Assembly: GCF_002887595.1 (NCBI RefSeq)
Contig: NZ_PEBU01000012.1
Coordinates: 62,001-126,000, forward strand
Length of the DNA: 64,000 bases
Direction of reading: 5' to 3'
DNA from: Bowmanella denitrificans
Lineage (GTDB): Bacteria; Pseudomonadota; Gammaproteobacteria; Enterobacterales; Alteromonadaceae
The first letter of the stretch is position 1. The number at the start of each line of letters is the position of its first letter. A program made the position numbers and the translations under genes. The notes below the pieces were generated by a model. The model saw nothing but the letters and a program-made list of their open reading frames with translations. It was not told the DNA's origin and did not search any database. This document shows, piece after piece, positions 9,175-17,784 of the stretch.

Positions 9175-10287
9175 ATGATGATGCAACCTTATTTGCAGGG
9201 CATGGTGGATTGTGGCGCATCGGATCTGTTTATTACTGTGGGCTTTCCGGTCAGTGTCAAAGTGAATGGTAAAATGACACCGTTGGACGAACAGCGCCTT
9301 AGCACAGATATGTCGCTGGCACTGGTGGAAAGTCTGATGAGTGACAAACAGAAGCACGAGTTTGAACAGACTAAGGAATGTAACTTTGCCGTCGCCCTGG
9401 ACGGGGTCGGACGTTTTCGTTGCAGTGCTTTCTGGCAACGGGATATGGCGGGCATGGTGATTCGTCGTATTGTCACGCAAATTCCCAAAGTGGACGATTT
9501 GGGTCTGCCGCAGGTGCTCAAAGACATCATTATGGCAAAGCGTGGTTTAGTGCTGTTTGTGGGGGCCACGGGCACGGGTAAATCCACCTCACTGGCAGCA
9601 CTGATGGGACATAGAAATCAACACTCCCACGGGCATATTCTGACCATAGAAGACCCCATTGAATTTGTGCATGAACACGCCAATTGCGTGGTGACCCAGC
9701 GTGAGGTGGGAATTGATACCCAGTCGTTTGACGATGCCCTGAAAAGCTCTTTGCGTCAGGCTCCAGACGTGATTTTAATCGGCGAAATCCGTTCCATGGA
9801 AATTATGGAGTACGCTATGTCTTTTGCCGACACCGGCCACTTATGTGTGGCAACCTTGCACGCCAATAATGCTAACCAGGCGATAGAGCGGATTATGCAT
9901 TTGGCCCCCCCCGACCAGCATGACAAACTGCGTTTTGACCTAAGCCTGAATATGCGGGCCATTGTAGCCCAGCAACTTGTGCCAACAGTGGATGGTAAAG
10001 GCCGGGTGGCGGCCATTGAAGTGCTGTTGAACTCACCTTTTGTCAGGGATTTGATACAGCGTAATGAAATTGGCGGGCTCAAAGAAGCAATGCAAAAGGG
10101 CCGCGAAATGGGCATGCAAACCTTTGATATGGCGCTGTACGATTTGTATAAAGCTGGCCGCATCAATCTTGATCAGGCCTTGCACCATGCCGATTCACCC
10201 AATGACCTGCGCCTGATGATCAAGCTGGATAAAGACGAAGGTCCCGGACTGGGTTCATTGTCCAATGTGTCTATTGATATGGACTAG
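9175..10287 (+). CDS. pilU: PilT/PilU family accessory retraction ATPase
   Basis: A PilT paralogue that boosts retraction force together with PilT. It has 370 residues, Walker A GATGTGKST at 130-138, and the Walker B region VILIGEIRS. In place of PilT's AIRNLIRE it has FVRDLIQRNEIGGLKEAM, as in PilU. The C-terminal tail extends beyond PilT length, also a PilU trait. AGGAG precedes the ATG at 9175. Confidence 0.95.
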   Translation: MMMQPYLQGMVDCGASDLFITVGFPVSVKVNGKMTPLDEQRLSTDMSLALVESLMSDKQKHEFEQTKECNFAVALDGVGRFRCSAFWQRDMAGMVIRRIVTQIPKVDDLGLPQVLKDIIMAKRGLVLFVGATGTGKSTSLAALMGHRNQHSHGHILTIEDPIEFVHEHANCVVTQREVGIDTQSFDDALKSSLRQAPDVILIGEIRSMEIMEYAMSFADTGHLCVATLHANNANQAIERIMHLAPPDQHDKLRFDLSLNMRAIVAQQLVPTVDGKGRVAAIEVLLNSPFVRDLIQRNEIGGLKEAMQKGREMGMQTFDMALYDLYKAGRINLDQALHHADSPNDLRLMIKLDKDEGPGLGSLSNVSIDMD

Positions 10288-10302
10288 CATGAAGGATTGG
10301 CG

Positions 10303-10626
10303 TTGATCCGACTGTATTGCAGCGAAGACCGATTCCAGATCTGGCAGGTAAAAGAATTGCTGGAAAGTCGCGGTATTCCTTGTTTTGTGAAGAATGAATT
10401 TGCCATTGGCGCGATGGGGGACTTAGCCCCTTTTGACTGCGCACCGGAAGTGTGGCTGACCGACGATGAATGGCAACCCAGAGCGAAACGACTGCTTGAT
10501 GACTGGTTGAGTGAGCAGCGGCAATGCACACAAGAGTGGCGTTGTGCGCATTGCCAGGAAGATAACGGCGGGGGCTTTGAAATTTGTTGGCAATGCGGTG
10601 AAGAGCGCCCTGCGGAAACAGAATAA
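10303..10626 (+). CDS. DUF2007 protein with C-terminal zinc ribbon
   Basis: Small cytoplasmic protein (about 107 residues). The N-terminal 65 residues match DUF2007 (putative signal transducing protein), including LYCSEDRFQIWQVKELLES and a later PEVWLTDDEW segment. The C-terminus has CAHC and CWQC pairs, which would form a zinc ribbon. No ATG fits: I prefer TTG at 10303, with AAGGA 6 nt upstream; TTG at 10297 is an alternative. It follows pilU by 15 bp and may be cotranscribed. Function is unknown. Confidence 0.8.
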   Translation: MIRLYCSEDRFQIWQVKELLESRGIPCFVKNEFAIGAMGDLAPFDCAPEVWLTDDEWQPRAKRLLDDWLSEQRQCTQEWRCAHCQEDNGGGFEICWQCGEERPAETE

Positions 10627-10683
10627 ACAGCCTAGGTAAACTATACTCTTGGATGGACAACCAACTGTCTCCAGGAGGTGCCT

Positions 10684-11163
10684 ATGAGTTTGTCCCAACG
10701 TGTTATGTCGTATCTGAATGAGCTGGATGTAAGCTACGAAGTGATATCCCATCACCCATCACACAGTTCACTGGGCTCGGCTATTGCCGCGCAGATCCCG
10801 TCGAATAAGATTGCCAAGGCAGTGATGCTGGAGGATAGCAAAGGTCATCGAGTGATGGCGGTGTTGCCAGCTGACAGCAAATTAAGCCTCAGTGCACTGA
10901 ACGAGTCGCTTAATGGGCAGTATCATTTGATGAAGGAACAGCAGGTGTATCAGTGCTTTGACGACTGTGCACATGGTGCTGTGCCACCGATTCCGCAGGC
11001 GTTTAATCTGGATTGTATTATTGACGAAAGCCTGGGCGATCTTTCAGATCTGTATATTGAAGGAGGGGATCACCGTTCGCTGGTGCATTTGTCACAGCAA
11101 GAGTTTTGCCGATTGATGGGGCAAAATCGCAGCGGCCATTTCAGCCATCAGTTGTATCATTAA
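10684..11163 (+). CDS. YbaK/EbsC family aminoacyl-tRNA deacylase
   Basis: A protein of 159 residues with the YbaK fold features HHPSHSS, the NKIAKAVML segment carrying the key lysine, and a C-terminal IEGGDHRSLVHL motif. Such proteins hydrolyse mischarged tRNAs; the specificity here cannot be told. The ATG at 10684 has CCAGGAGG close upstream and is preferred over a GTG at 10678. Confidence 0.85.
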   Translation: MSLSQRVMSYLNELDVSYEVISHHPSHSSLGSAIAAQIPSNKIAKAVMLEDSKGHRVMAVLPADSKLSLSALNESLNGQYHLMKEQQVYQCFDDCAHGAVPPIPQAFNLDCIIDESLGDLSDLYIEGGDHRSLVHLSQQEFCRLMGQNRSGHFSHQLYH

Positions 11164-11168
11164 GGTCT

Positions 11169-11192
11169 GCATGTGGGCTTAGGCCCACATGC
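11169..11192. terminator. Perfect 10-bp stem between convergent genes
   Basis: GCATGTGGGC, a TTAG loop, then the exact complement. It lies between the YbaK-like gene and the convergent binding-protein gene, and is likely a bidirectional terminator. Confidence 0.75.
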
Positions 11193-11193
11193 G

Positions 11194-11934
11194 TTATCTT
11201 TGCTCGGGTAATGTGCCGACATAAGTTCTGACCACTTTACGCAATGCGCCATTTTGTTTCTTACTGGCGATATATTGGTTGAGGCCGGGGAGCATGTCTG
11301 CCTTGTTTGGACTGAGTGCCAGTCTTAAGCTGTCTACCGCTTTATGCTGCTCTACCGGCGCAATTTGCAGATCGGGAAAATGCTCTTGCACCAACCAGTA
11401 GGCAATCAGTTCATTGACATAAGCAAAATCACAACGCCCACTGGCCAGCATGCGCAGTTGGGCCTCTTCACTGCTGGCATCCACCCTTAACAGGCTGGCA
11501 GTGGCGAACAGCTCGTTAAGTGTTGGGTAAACATAGTATTGTCGGGTGCAAACACTTTGGCCTGCCCGCCAATGCAAAATATCGTTTCCCTTATTCAATC
11601 TGAATAGATAATCCGTGTAGGGCAGTATTTCTTCACTAAAAAGTAATTGCTCCGGATGTTTGGTCCAGGCAGGGCTGAGGACCATAGTGTCCACCTGCCC
11701 TGCATACAAGCGGGACTCACCCCCCTGGCGATTGTCCAGAACATAATCAATGACAATGCCGTACTCAAGCGCATAATCCGCCATCAAATCTGCCAGTATG
11801 CCACTGACGTTTTGTTGTTCGTCAACAAAGATGTAGGGGGGAAAGCCTGGATCGTAGACGGCAAATTTAAGTTGCTCAGTTGCACCGCTCTGGCAACTGA
11901 ACAAACAGAGCATAGAGGCTCTCAACAACATCAT
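11194..11934 (-). CDS. Periplasmic substrate-binding protein (SBP_bac_3 type)
   Basis: About 246 residues. The ATG at 11934 (or 11931) gives a short signal sequence ending near CLFSCQSGA; a longer frame from 12015 would bury it. The mature part starts LKFAVYDPGFPPYIFVDEQ with a following GILADLM, the pattern of amino-acid-binding type 3 proteins. No permease or ATPase gene is adjacent, so it may be an orphan sensor or binding protein as often seen in Alteromonadales. The ligand is unknown. Confidence 0.8.
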   Translation of the reverse strand: MMLLRASMLCLFSCQSGATEQLKFAVYDPGFPPYIFVDEQQNVSGILADLMADYALEYGIVIDYVLDNRQGGESRLYAGQVDTMVLSPAWTKHPEQLLFSEEILPYTDYLFRLNKGNDILHWRAGQSVCTRQYYVYPTLNELFATASLLRVDASSEEAQLRMLASGRCDFAYVNELIAYWLVQEHFPDLQIAPVEQHKAVDSLRLALSPNKADMLPGLNQYIASKKQNGALRKVVRTYVGTLPEQR

Positions 11935-12021
11935 TGGCCTTGCGCGATTGATTGTCAGATAACTAACAGAATAGACGCAAATTCCGGTGGCGACGACCTG
12001 AAGGCCAAAATGCAACGCAGA

Positions 12022-12441
12022 TCAACAATGGTCAGCCATCCAGCTTTCCAGAATCAAACAGGCCGCAACGCTGTCGACCTTTTGTTTGTCGAGCTTCTTG
12101 TAGCCGCCCAACTCAAACAATCTGGCCCTGGCATCGGCGGTGGTTAGACGTTCGTCGCAGGTTTCCACCTGCACTTTGAATCTGGCATGCAGGCGGTTGG
12201 CAAACTTACGGGCGCCATGGGTTACCTGCTGTTCGGTACCATCCATATTGAGCGGCAGACCTACCACCACAAGATGTGGTTGCCACTCGTTAAACAGCGC
12301 CTCTACTTTTTGCCAGTCGGGTATACCGTCCACGGCTTTTAGCGCGGCTAATGGCGCTGCTGTGCCAGTCACTTCCTGGCCTGCGGCCACACCAATGCTT
12401 TTTGTGCCGAAGTCAAAACCGAGTAAGGTACGTGCGGTCAA
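12022..12441 (-). CDS. ruvX: RuvX/YqgF nuclease
   Basis: A protein of 139 residues with an RNase H-like fold. The first metal ligand is D9 in [13 protein letters not shown], followed by VGLPLNMDG and ERLTTADAR. In E. coli the protein processes the 5' end of pre-16S rRNA; it was first proposed as a Holliday junction resolvase. It belongs to the gshB-yqgE-ruvX cluster, but a 110-bp gap holding a tandem array separates it from yqgE. Confidence 0.95.
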   Translation of the reverse strand: MTARTLLGFDFGTKSIGVAAGQEVTGTAAPLAALKAVDGIPDWQKVEALFNEWQPHLVVVGLPLNMDGTEQQVTHGARKFANRLHARFKVQVETCDERLTTADARARLFELGGYKKLDKQKVDSVAACLILESWMADHC

Positions 12442-12475
12442 TTTGCTTAGTGCCTCAGATAATTGAAAATGTATG

Positions 12476-12555
12476 ACGAGCTACGAGCTACGAGCTACGA
12501 GCTACGAGCTACGAGCTACGAGCTACGAGCTACGAGCTACGAGCTACGAGCTACG
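12476..12555. repeat. Heptanucleotide tandem array, about 11.4 copies of ACGAGCT
   Basis: An 80-bp run of perfect 7-bp units ends within the yqgE stop codon (TAG at 12553-12551 on the minus strand). It lies in the yqgE-ruvX gap, so copy number would alter the spacing between the two genes but not either protein. A second 7-bp array with the related unit GCGAGAT is at 49099-49154. Confidence 0.97.
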
Positions 12556-13108
12556 CATGACCGACATCTGGTGCCAGTTGCCAGATATCCACACCAAGCT
12601 TTTGCACTGCGGCCTGCCATTTCTTGTGAATCGGCACATCAAACAACAACTCGGTATCGGCTTCAATCAGCAACCAGGAATTACGCTGAATTTCCTCTTC
12701 CAACTGACCGGCGCTCCAACCGGCGTAACCCAGCGCCACCAGACATTTATCTGGCGCTTTGCTGTTACCCAGCACATTAAGAATGTCTTTGGAGGTGGTG
12801 ACCATTATTTCCGAGGTTAGCTCCAGGCTGGAGGCCCAGCCTGGCTGGGTGCTGTGCAGTATAAATCCACGATCCGGGCTGACCGGACCACCGGCCAGCA
12901 CGATTTGCTCGGCTTTGTCTTCATCCACCTTGATGGACTCATCTACCTGCATCAGCATTTCTTTCAGATGCAAACCGGTGGGCTGATTAATCACTATTCC
13001 CATGGCGCCCTGTTCATTGTGTTCACAGATATAGGTCAGGGAGCGAGAGAAGTAAGGATCTTCCAGGCTGGGCATGGCAATCAGGAAATGATTTTCAAAG
13101 CTCTGCAT
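12551..13108 (-). CDS. yqgE: YqgE/AlgH family protein (UPF0301)
   Basis: A protein of 185 residues matching YqgE end to end: NHFLIAMPSLEDPYFSRSLTYICEHNEQGAMGI at the start, LGGP-like AGGPVSPDRGFILH in the middle and the terminal VGHA. Function is unknown; AlgH in Pseudomonas influences alginate regulation. The C-terminus is the normal family end, so the adjoining repeat array has not eroded the protein although it supplies the stop codon. Confidence 0.94.
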   Translation of the reverse strand: MQSFENHFLIAMPSLEDPYFSRSLTYICEHNEQGAMGIVINQPTGLHLKEMLMQVDESIKVDEDKAEQIVLAGGPVSPDRGFILHSTQPGWASSLELTSEIMVTTSKDILNVLGNSKAPDKCLVALGYAGWSAGQLEEEIQRNSWLLIEADTELLFDVPIHKKWQAAVQKLGVDIWQLAPDVGHA

Positions 13109-13136
13109 ATGACTCTCTGTGCAACGAATTCAGGAT

Positions 13137-14093
13137 TTATATTGGGCCATTAAGGCGTTTTTCAATTGCGTCAAACAGCATGCCGACAATACTGATGGGG
13201 TAGGCTGCCTCGATTTCCCTGACGCAGGTTGGACTGGTGACATTAATTTCGGTGAGTTTGTCACCAATAATATCCAGCCCCACAAAGAATAGCCCTTTCT
13301 CCACCAAAGTGGGGGCAATGGCTTCGGCAATACGACGATCTGTGTCTGATATGGGTTGAGGACGCCCTGTACCGCCTGCCGCCAGATTACCGCGGGTTTC
13401 GCCCTGGCTTGGCAAACGCGCCAAACAATAAGGCACCACCTGACCGTTTACTACCAGCACGCGTTTGTCACCTTCGCTGATGGCCGGTAAATACTCTTGT
13501 ACCATACACAAACGTTTGCCGTGATTGGTCAGTGTTTCAATCACTACCCCCAGGTTATTGCCGTCTTCCTTGATACGGAAAATCGATGCACCGCCCATAC
13601 CATCCAGGGGTTTACAGATAATGTCTTTATGCTGTTGGTGGAATTGACGAATCAAACCGGCCTGACGGGTGACTAGTGTGGCAGGGCAATGTTCAGCAAA
13701 CCAGGCGGCAAACAACTTTTCATTGCAATCGCGCAGGCTTTGCGGATTATTCACCACCAGCAGCCCTTGTTGCTCAGCTAACTCAAACAATTGGGTGGCA
13801 TACAGGAATTCACTGTCAAAAGGCGGATCTTTGCGCATCAGCAGCACATCCAGTTCTGCCAGTTGCTGATGTTGGACATCTCCCAGTTCATACCAACCGG
13901 TCTGATTTTCTTGTACTTTAAGGGAGCGCATACTGGCTTTCGCTATCCCATGATCAAGATACAAATCGGCCATTTCCATGTAGTGAATTTCATAGCCGCG
14001 TTGCTGAGCTTCCAAAAGCATGGCAAAGCTGGTGTCTTTCTTGATGTTGATAGAATGGATGGGATCCATCACGATACCGAGTTTAAGGCGCAC
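13137..14093 (-). CDS. gshB: Glutathione synthetase
   Basis: Joins gamma-glutamylcysteine and glycine using ATP in the cytoplasm. It has 318 residues, the N-terminal signature KLGIVMDPIHSINIKKDTSF and ATP-grasp motifs (KPLDGMGGASIFRI, RVLVVNGQ, NLAAGGTGRP). First gene of the gshB-yqgE-ruvX cluster. rsmE, which often precedes gshB, is here 7.4 kb away on the same strand. Confidence 0.97.
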   Translation of the reverse strand: MRLKLGIVMDPIHSINIKKDTSFAMLLEAQQRGYEIHYMEMADLYLDHGIAKASMRSLKVQENQTGWYELGDVQHQQLAELDVLLMRKDPPFDSEFLYATQLFELAEQQGLLVVNNPQSLRDCNEKLFAAWFAEHCPATLVTRQAGLIRQFHQQHKDIICKPLDGMGGASIFRIKEDGNNLGVVIETLTNHGKRLCMVQEYLPAISEGDKRVLVVNGQVVPYCLARLPSQGETRGNLAAGGTGRPQPISDTDRRIAEAIAPTLVEKGLFFVGLDIIGDKLTEINVTSPTCVREIEAAYPISIVGMLFDAIEKRLNGPI

Positions 14094-14178
14094 AGAAATT
14101 CCTTGGTTGGCGGGCAGAGTGACTTAAATAGGCATTCTGCCCGGTAAATTCAATAGGACCTGAGATTTATTGCCGGTA

Positions 14179-15141
14179 TCACAGGGTCTTCAGCTTTTTC
14201 TTTACGTCTTTAGCCAGTTTTTTGTCCCTGCTTGATTGTATGCTCTGGTACAGCTGTTTGGCCTCAGCCTTATTGCCTTGCAGTTCATACAGGTTGGCGA
14301 GTCGAAACGAAGCCCATGCATGACTGGGTAACTTTCTTGTTAAAGGCGCCTGTTTTAAATAGGTCTGTAATGCGGCTACCCCCTGTTCAACCTGGGTTTT
14401 ACCCATCACGCTGGCCCGGCCTAATTGATACATGGCGATATAACGGCCGGTCAGGCTCTCCTCATCGGCTGCCGGTTGGTTGATGGCTAGCGTGAACTCG
14501 GCAATGGCCTGCGGATACTTTTCTTCTCTGACCAGATCCATGCCGGCCTGAACATAGAAATCCGGTATGCCTGGAAGGGCTTGTTTGGCACTACTAAGCA
14601 ATTGCTGGTAGCCTTGCTGGTCTTCTTCGGCGTTAAGATAGCTAAGACGGGCAGCCATACCGGCTCTTTGATCCAGATTTTCTATTTCTTTGACCTGGGC
14701 CAGAGCCAAATCCATATCTCCGCCAGCTATACCCGGTGCTTGCAGATAAAAATTCATCAAGCCTTGCCGGTACTCCGTGTTGTCTGGCGCCAGCTCTACC
14801 GCGCGATTAAAGCTATACAAAGACTTTTCAGCGTAGCTCAGTGCTGAAAACACACTGTTACCGGCCTGCTGACCCATAATGATGCCGCGGGTGTAATGGG
14901 CTTCGCTATTTTGCGGCGCCTGGGTAACGGCCTGCTCAATCCACTGTTCAGCTTCATCAGCATCCTGAGCGAGCCATAAGCGACCGAGGTAGATCTTGGC
15001 TTCAACCTGTTCGGAAGATGCTTCGAACAGGCTCTGGGCACGCTCATCGTCCCCTTGCTCGAAGGCTTCTACGGCTTGTTTAAGATTGGCCTGAACAGAT
15101 GCACTGCTTATCAGTAGTGCCAGCGCGATAATTTTTTTCAT
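14179..15141 (-). CDS. Exported TPR-repeat protein
   Basis: A protein of 320 residues with a signal peptide (MKKIIALALLISSASVQA). AAGGGAA sits 6 nt before the ATG at 15141; a much longer upstream frame overlaps the neighbouring membrane protein gene and is rejected. The protein is almost wholly alpha-helical with several tetratricopeptide-like units (for example LYSFNRAVELAPDN near 130 and YPQAIAEFTLAIN near 215). The role is probably periplasmic scaffolding; no specific function is recognised. It follows the membrane protein gene by 2 bp. Confidence 0.8.
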   Translation of the reverse strand: MKKIIALALLISSASVQANLKQAVEAFEQGDDERAQSLFEASSEQVEAKIYLGRLWLAQDADEAEQWIEQAVTQAPQNSEAHYTRGIIMGQQAGNSVFSALSYAEKSLYSFNRAVELAPDNTEYRQGLMNFYLQAPGIAGGDMDLALAQVKEIENLDQRAGMAARLSYLNAEEDQQGYQQLLSSAKQALPGIPDFYVQAGMDLVREEKYPQAIAEFTLAINQPAADEESLTGRYIAMYQLGRASVMGKTQVEQGVAALQTYLKQAPLTRKLPSHAWASFRLANLYELQGNKAEAKQLYQSIQSSRDKKLAKDVKKKLKTL

Positions 15142-15143
15142 GT

Positions 15144-15872
15144 TCATTTCCCTTGAAATTCTAGTTGGTACTTGCGTGACAGATGGGCTATCACCACGGC
15201 ACCGATAATGCCGGGAGCGGCCCAGAAAAATAGCTGCCAATAACCGGCAGCGGCCAGCACTTGTCTGGCACCAAAGGTTAAAAAAGCAGTGTATGCGCCG
15301 ATTCCCGAGCCAATCATGGCACCAAGGTGTTCTATCCACCATTGGCGTGGACCAATGCGGCGACGCCAGCAATAAATTAGCATCTGGCTGCCGATGATGG
15401 TGCCTAAAATACCAAAAATAATATGTAAAACTTTGTTGAACCACAGACCCAGGCCAAACAAACTGACACCGCCAATCGTCAGCAGGCTGAGCAAGGCCAG
15501 ATGTGAGACGCTACGCAGTAAAATACGGTTCTGCTTGACGCGAAGTACCAGCATACCATGACGAACACTGGCCAGTGTTAGCCAGCTCAGATACAACAGA
15601 AACAAGGCAAACAAACGTATATTCAGGCGTGCCTGCTCTGGGCTGAGCCTCTCCAGATCATGGCCATGTATTGCCAGAGGGGCAATCAGTACCAGAACAC
15701 AGATGAGCATGCCGCTACCTGCCACCATATACATGGTATTGGCGTAATAGCGACCAAACTTTATATGGTCCAGGCTACCTTTTCGGTTGATCGCAGGTAT
15801 CCAGAATAACAGCAGTGCTGCACTGCCAACCATGATATGACACATCAATACAATAGAATAAAGCAGGTTCAT
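15144..15872 (-). CDS. Polytopic membrane protein of unknown family
   Basis: A protein of 242 residues with about seven hydrophobic segments, loosely like DUF2306-type membrane proteins. His residues sit near the first helix (LMCHIMVGSAALL) and in the middle (VLHIIFGILGTIIG), and WWIEHLGAMIGSG lies in a later loop. It forms a two-gene unit with the TPR protein and is divergent from the sensor kinase pair at 16019, which may control it. Function is not recognised. Confidence 0.75.
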   Translation of the reverse strand: MNLLYSIVLMCHIMVGSAALLLFWIPAINRKGSLDHIKFGRYYANTMYMVAGSGMLICVLVLIAPLAIHGHDLERLSPEQARLNIRLFALFLLYLSWLTLASVRHGMLVLRVKQNRILLRSVSHLALLSLLTIGGVSLFGLGLWFNKVLHIIFGILGTIIGSQMLIYCWRRRIGPRQWWIEHLGAMIGSGIGAYTAFLTFGARQVLAAAGYWQLFFWAAPGIIGAVVIAHLSRKYQLEFQGK

Positions 15873-16018
15873 AGGCCTTCCTCCGATTAATGCGGCTAGT
15901 CTATCCTTGCGTGAAATTGGGTATCAGTGCCGAAGGTCACGGAATTAAAAATGACTTATGGCCTATTGGCCGCTCAGGTTTGTAAGGGTATGTTGAGCCT
16001 GCAATTGGAGAGATAAAT

Positions 16019-17149
16019 ATGATTAAACTCGGCTCATACAGACTGAGTGTGGAAACCATCAGTGGTTTGATAAGTTGGGCGATGGTAGCGGGCTCATCGC
16101 TGTATTTTATGCAGCAACGCTTGGGGGTGCTGCACTGGCGTGTGGGTTTATTGGCGGGTTTATATCTGGGCTTTGTGGTGTTTTTTGCCCTCGCGACCCG
16201 GGAGCAATGCTATTCCAGAGACAGGCAGGTCAGGTTTGCCTTATTGTTTATCCTGTTTTTATTGGTAGTTGGCATCTACTTCACCAGCCCCTATTTTTAC
16301 AATGCCATCCTTATGGTGATGTGGTCGGCATTGTTACCCTACTTTATGCCGTTCCGGCTGGCGTTATTGCTCTCGCCACTGTGGTCCGCCGTGCCCTACT
16401 TTGTTGGGGAATTTTATTGGCAGGACGATATGTCAGCACTCAGTGCGATGCTGTTCTGGACCTTTAATGTGTTTGCTTTGGTGATGGTTAATGTGTCGCT
16501 TAAAGAAAAGAGTGCCAAGGAAGCGGCCAATCAGCTAAACCGCGAATTAATGGCCGCACAGGCTTTACTGAGCGAAGCCAACAAACAGGCCGAACGTACC
16601 CGTATTGCCCGCAATATCCATGACTTGCTTGGTCATCATCTGACTGCTTTATCTATTAATTTACAGGTGGCATCACGTAAGGCAGACGGTGAGGTCAAAT
16701 TGGCGGTGGATAAATGCCATGCTATCGCCGGCTTGCTGCTCAGCGATGTGCGCGAGGCTGTTTCAGAGATACGTGAAAAATCCGCAATTCAGTTGCGCAG
16801 TGCCCTGGAAGTGCTGACCAGGGAAGTCCCAAGGCTGAAGGTGCAACTGGACTGCCAGGTGGAACCGGAAGATATCGAGCAGGCCCATGCTCTGCTGATG
16901 TGTGTACAGGAAAGCCTGACCAATAGCTTGCGCCATTCGCTGGCCAATCAGATGCATATCTGTTTGTATCAGACCGAACAGCAGGTCATGCTGGAGGTGC
17001 AGGACAATGGCGGTGGCAAGGGGCTATTGGTGCCAGGCAACGGCCTCAAAGGTATTCGGGAGCGAATCGAAGCGGTGGGAGGAAAAGTGGAATTCAGGTT
17101 TAACCCGCAAGGCATGTTTACCCGTGCCAGTATTCCGGTGGCAGCATGA
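16019..17149 (+). CDS. Membrane sensor histidine kinase (HPK7/DesK-like)
   Basis: A protein of 376 residues. Five or six membrane helices fill residues 10-160 with no large periplasmic domain. A coiled linker follows, then the HisKA_3 phosphoacceptor (RTRIARNIHDLLGHHLT, with H201 as the likely site) and a HATPase domain (CVQESLTNSLRHS, DNGGGKG, NGLKGIRERIEAVGG). It partners the response regulator that overlaps its stop codon by 4 bp. The membrane input is like DesK, suggesting sensing within the bilayer, but the signal is unknown. Confidence 0.9.
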   Translation: MIKLGSYRLSVETISGLISWAMVAGSSLYFMQQRLGVLHWRVGLLAGLYLGFVVFFALATREQCYSRDRQVRFALLFILFLLVVGIYFTSPYFYNAILMVMWSALLPYFMPFRLALLLSPLWSAVPYFVGEFYWQDDMSALSAMLFWTFNVFALVMVNVSLKEKSAKEAANQLNRELMAAQALLSEANKQAERTRIARNIHDLLGHHLTALSINLQVASRKADGEVKLAVDKCHAIAGLLLSDVREAVSEIREKSAIQLRSALEVLTREVPRLKVQLDCQVEPEDIEQAHALLMCVQESLTNSLRHSLANQMHICLYQTEQQVMLEVQDNGGGKGLLVPGNGLKGIRERIEAVGGKVEFRFNPQGMFTRASIPVAA

Positions 17150-17784
17150 AGGTATTATTGGTAGACGACCAGACCCTGGTCAGAGAAGGCATTAAGAGCT
17201 TGCTGTCATTGTCGGATAACTTGCAGGTGGTGGGGGAGGCCACTGATGGCGATGAGGTGTGTCAGGCCGTTATTGACCTGAAGCCTGATGTGATTCTGAT
17301 GGATATTCGCATGCCCAGAATGTCTGGGGTGGAAGCCCTGCGGGCCATGCAAAAGTCTGGTCTGACTCAGCCTGTGATTATGCTGACCACCTTTGACGAT
17401 CATAAGTTAGTACTGGAAGCCGTGCAGGCAGGTGCCAGAGGATATTTGCTTAAAGATGTGTCACTGGAAACATTGGTGGCGGCCATCGAAACTGTATACC
17501 AGGGCAAAACCCTGATTCAGCCTGCGGTGACTGAAAAGATCCTGCAGGGATTGCAAGGTATGCAGCAGCAGTTTGAAAGTTATGAGGCGCCAGAGCCGCT
17601 GACCGATGCGGAACGCAAAATACTGCGGCTGATGGCAGCAGGCTGCAGCAACAAAGAGATTGCCGAAGCTTTGTTTAAATCCGAAGGGACGATAAAAAAC
17701 CAGGTGTCCAGCCTGTTAGCTAAGTTGGGGGTCAGGGACCGGACCCGGGCTGTGCTCAAGGCCATTGAGGCGGGGCTGATTTAA
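17146..17784 (+). CDS. NarL/LuxR-family response regulator
   Basis: A protein of 212 residues with an N-terminal receiver (VDDQ at 6-9, phosphoacceptor D53 in LMDIRMPRMSG, K near 105) and a C-terminal LuxR-type helix-turn-helix (LTDAERKILRLMAAGCSNKEIA). Translationally coupled to the kinase. Its stop overlaps that of the convergent LysR gene. Likely targets are the flanking membrane/TPR genes or the gene pair itself. Confidence 0.93.
   Translation: MKVLLVDDQTLVREGIKSLLSLSDNLQVVGEATDGDEVCQAVIDLKPDVILMDIRMPRMSGVEALRAMQKSGLTQPVIMLTTFDDHKLVLEAVQAGARGYLLKDVSLETLVAAIETVYQGKTLIQPAVTEKILQGLQGMQQQFESYEAPEPLTDAERKILRLMAAGCSNKEIAEALFKSEGTIKNQVSSLLAKLGVRDRTRAVLKAIEAGLI

Noticed and set aside
12463-12820. 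Plus-strand frames encoding a repeated YELRATS-type peptide
   Set aside because: They are the heptamer array read as protein and then antisense yqgE; no ribosome binding site or family match.
14839-15444. Long N-terminal extension of the TPR protein gene
   Set aside because: It overlaps the membrane protein gene, and a signal peptide with a good ribosome binding site begins at 15141.
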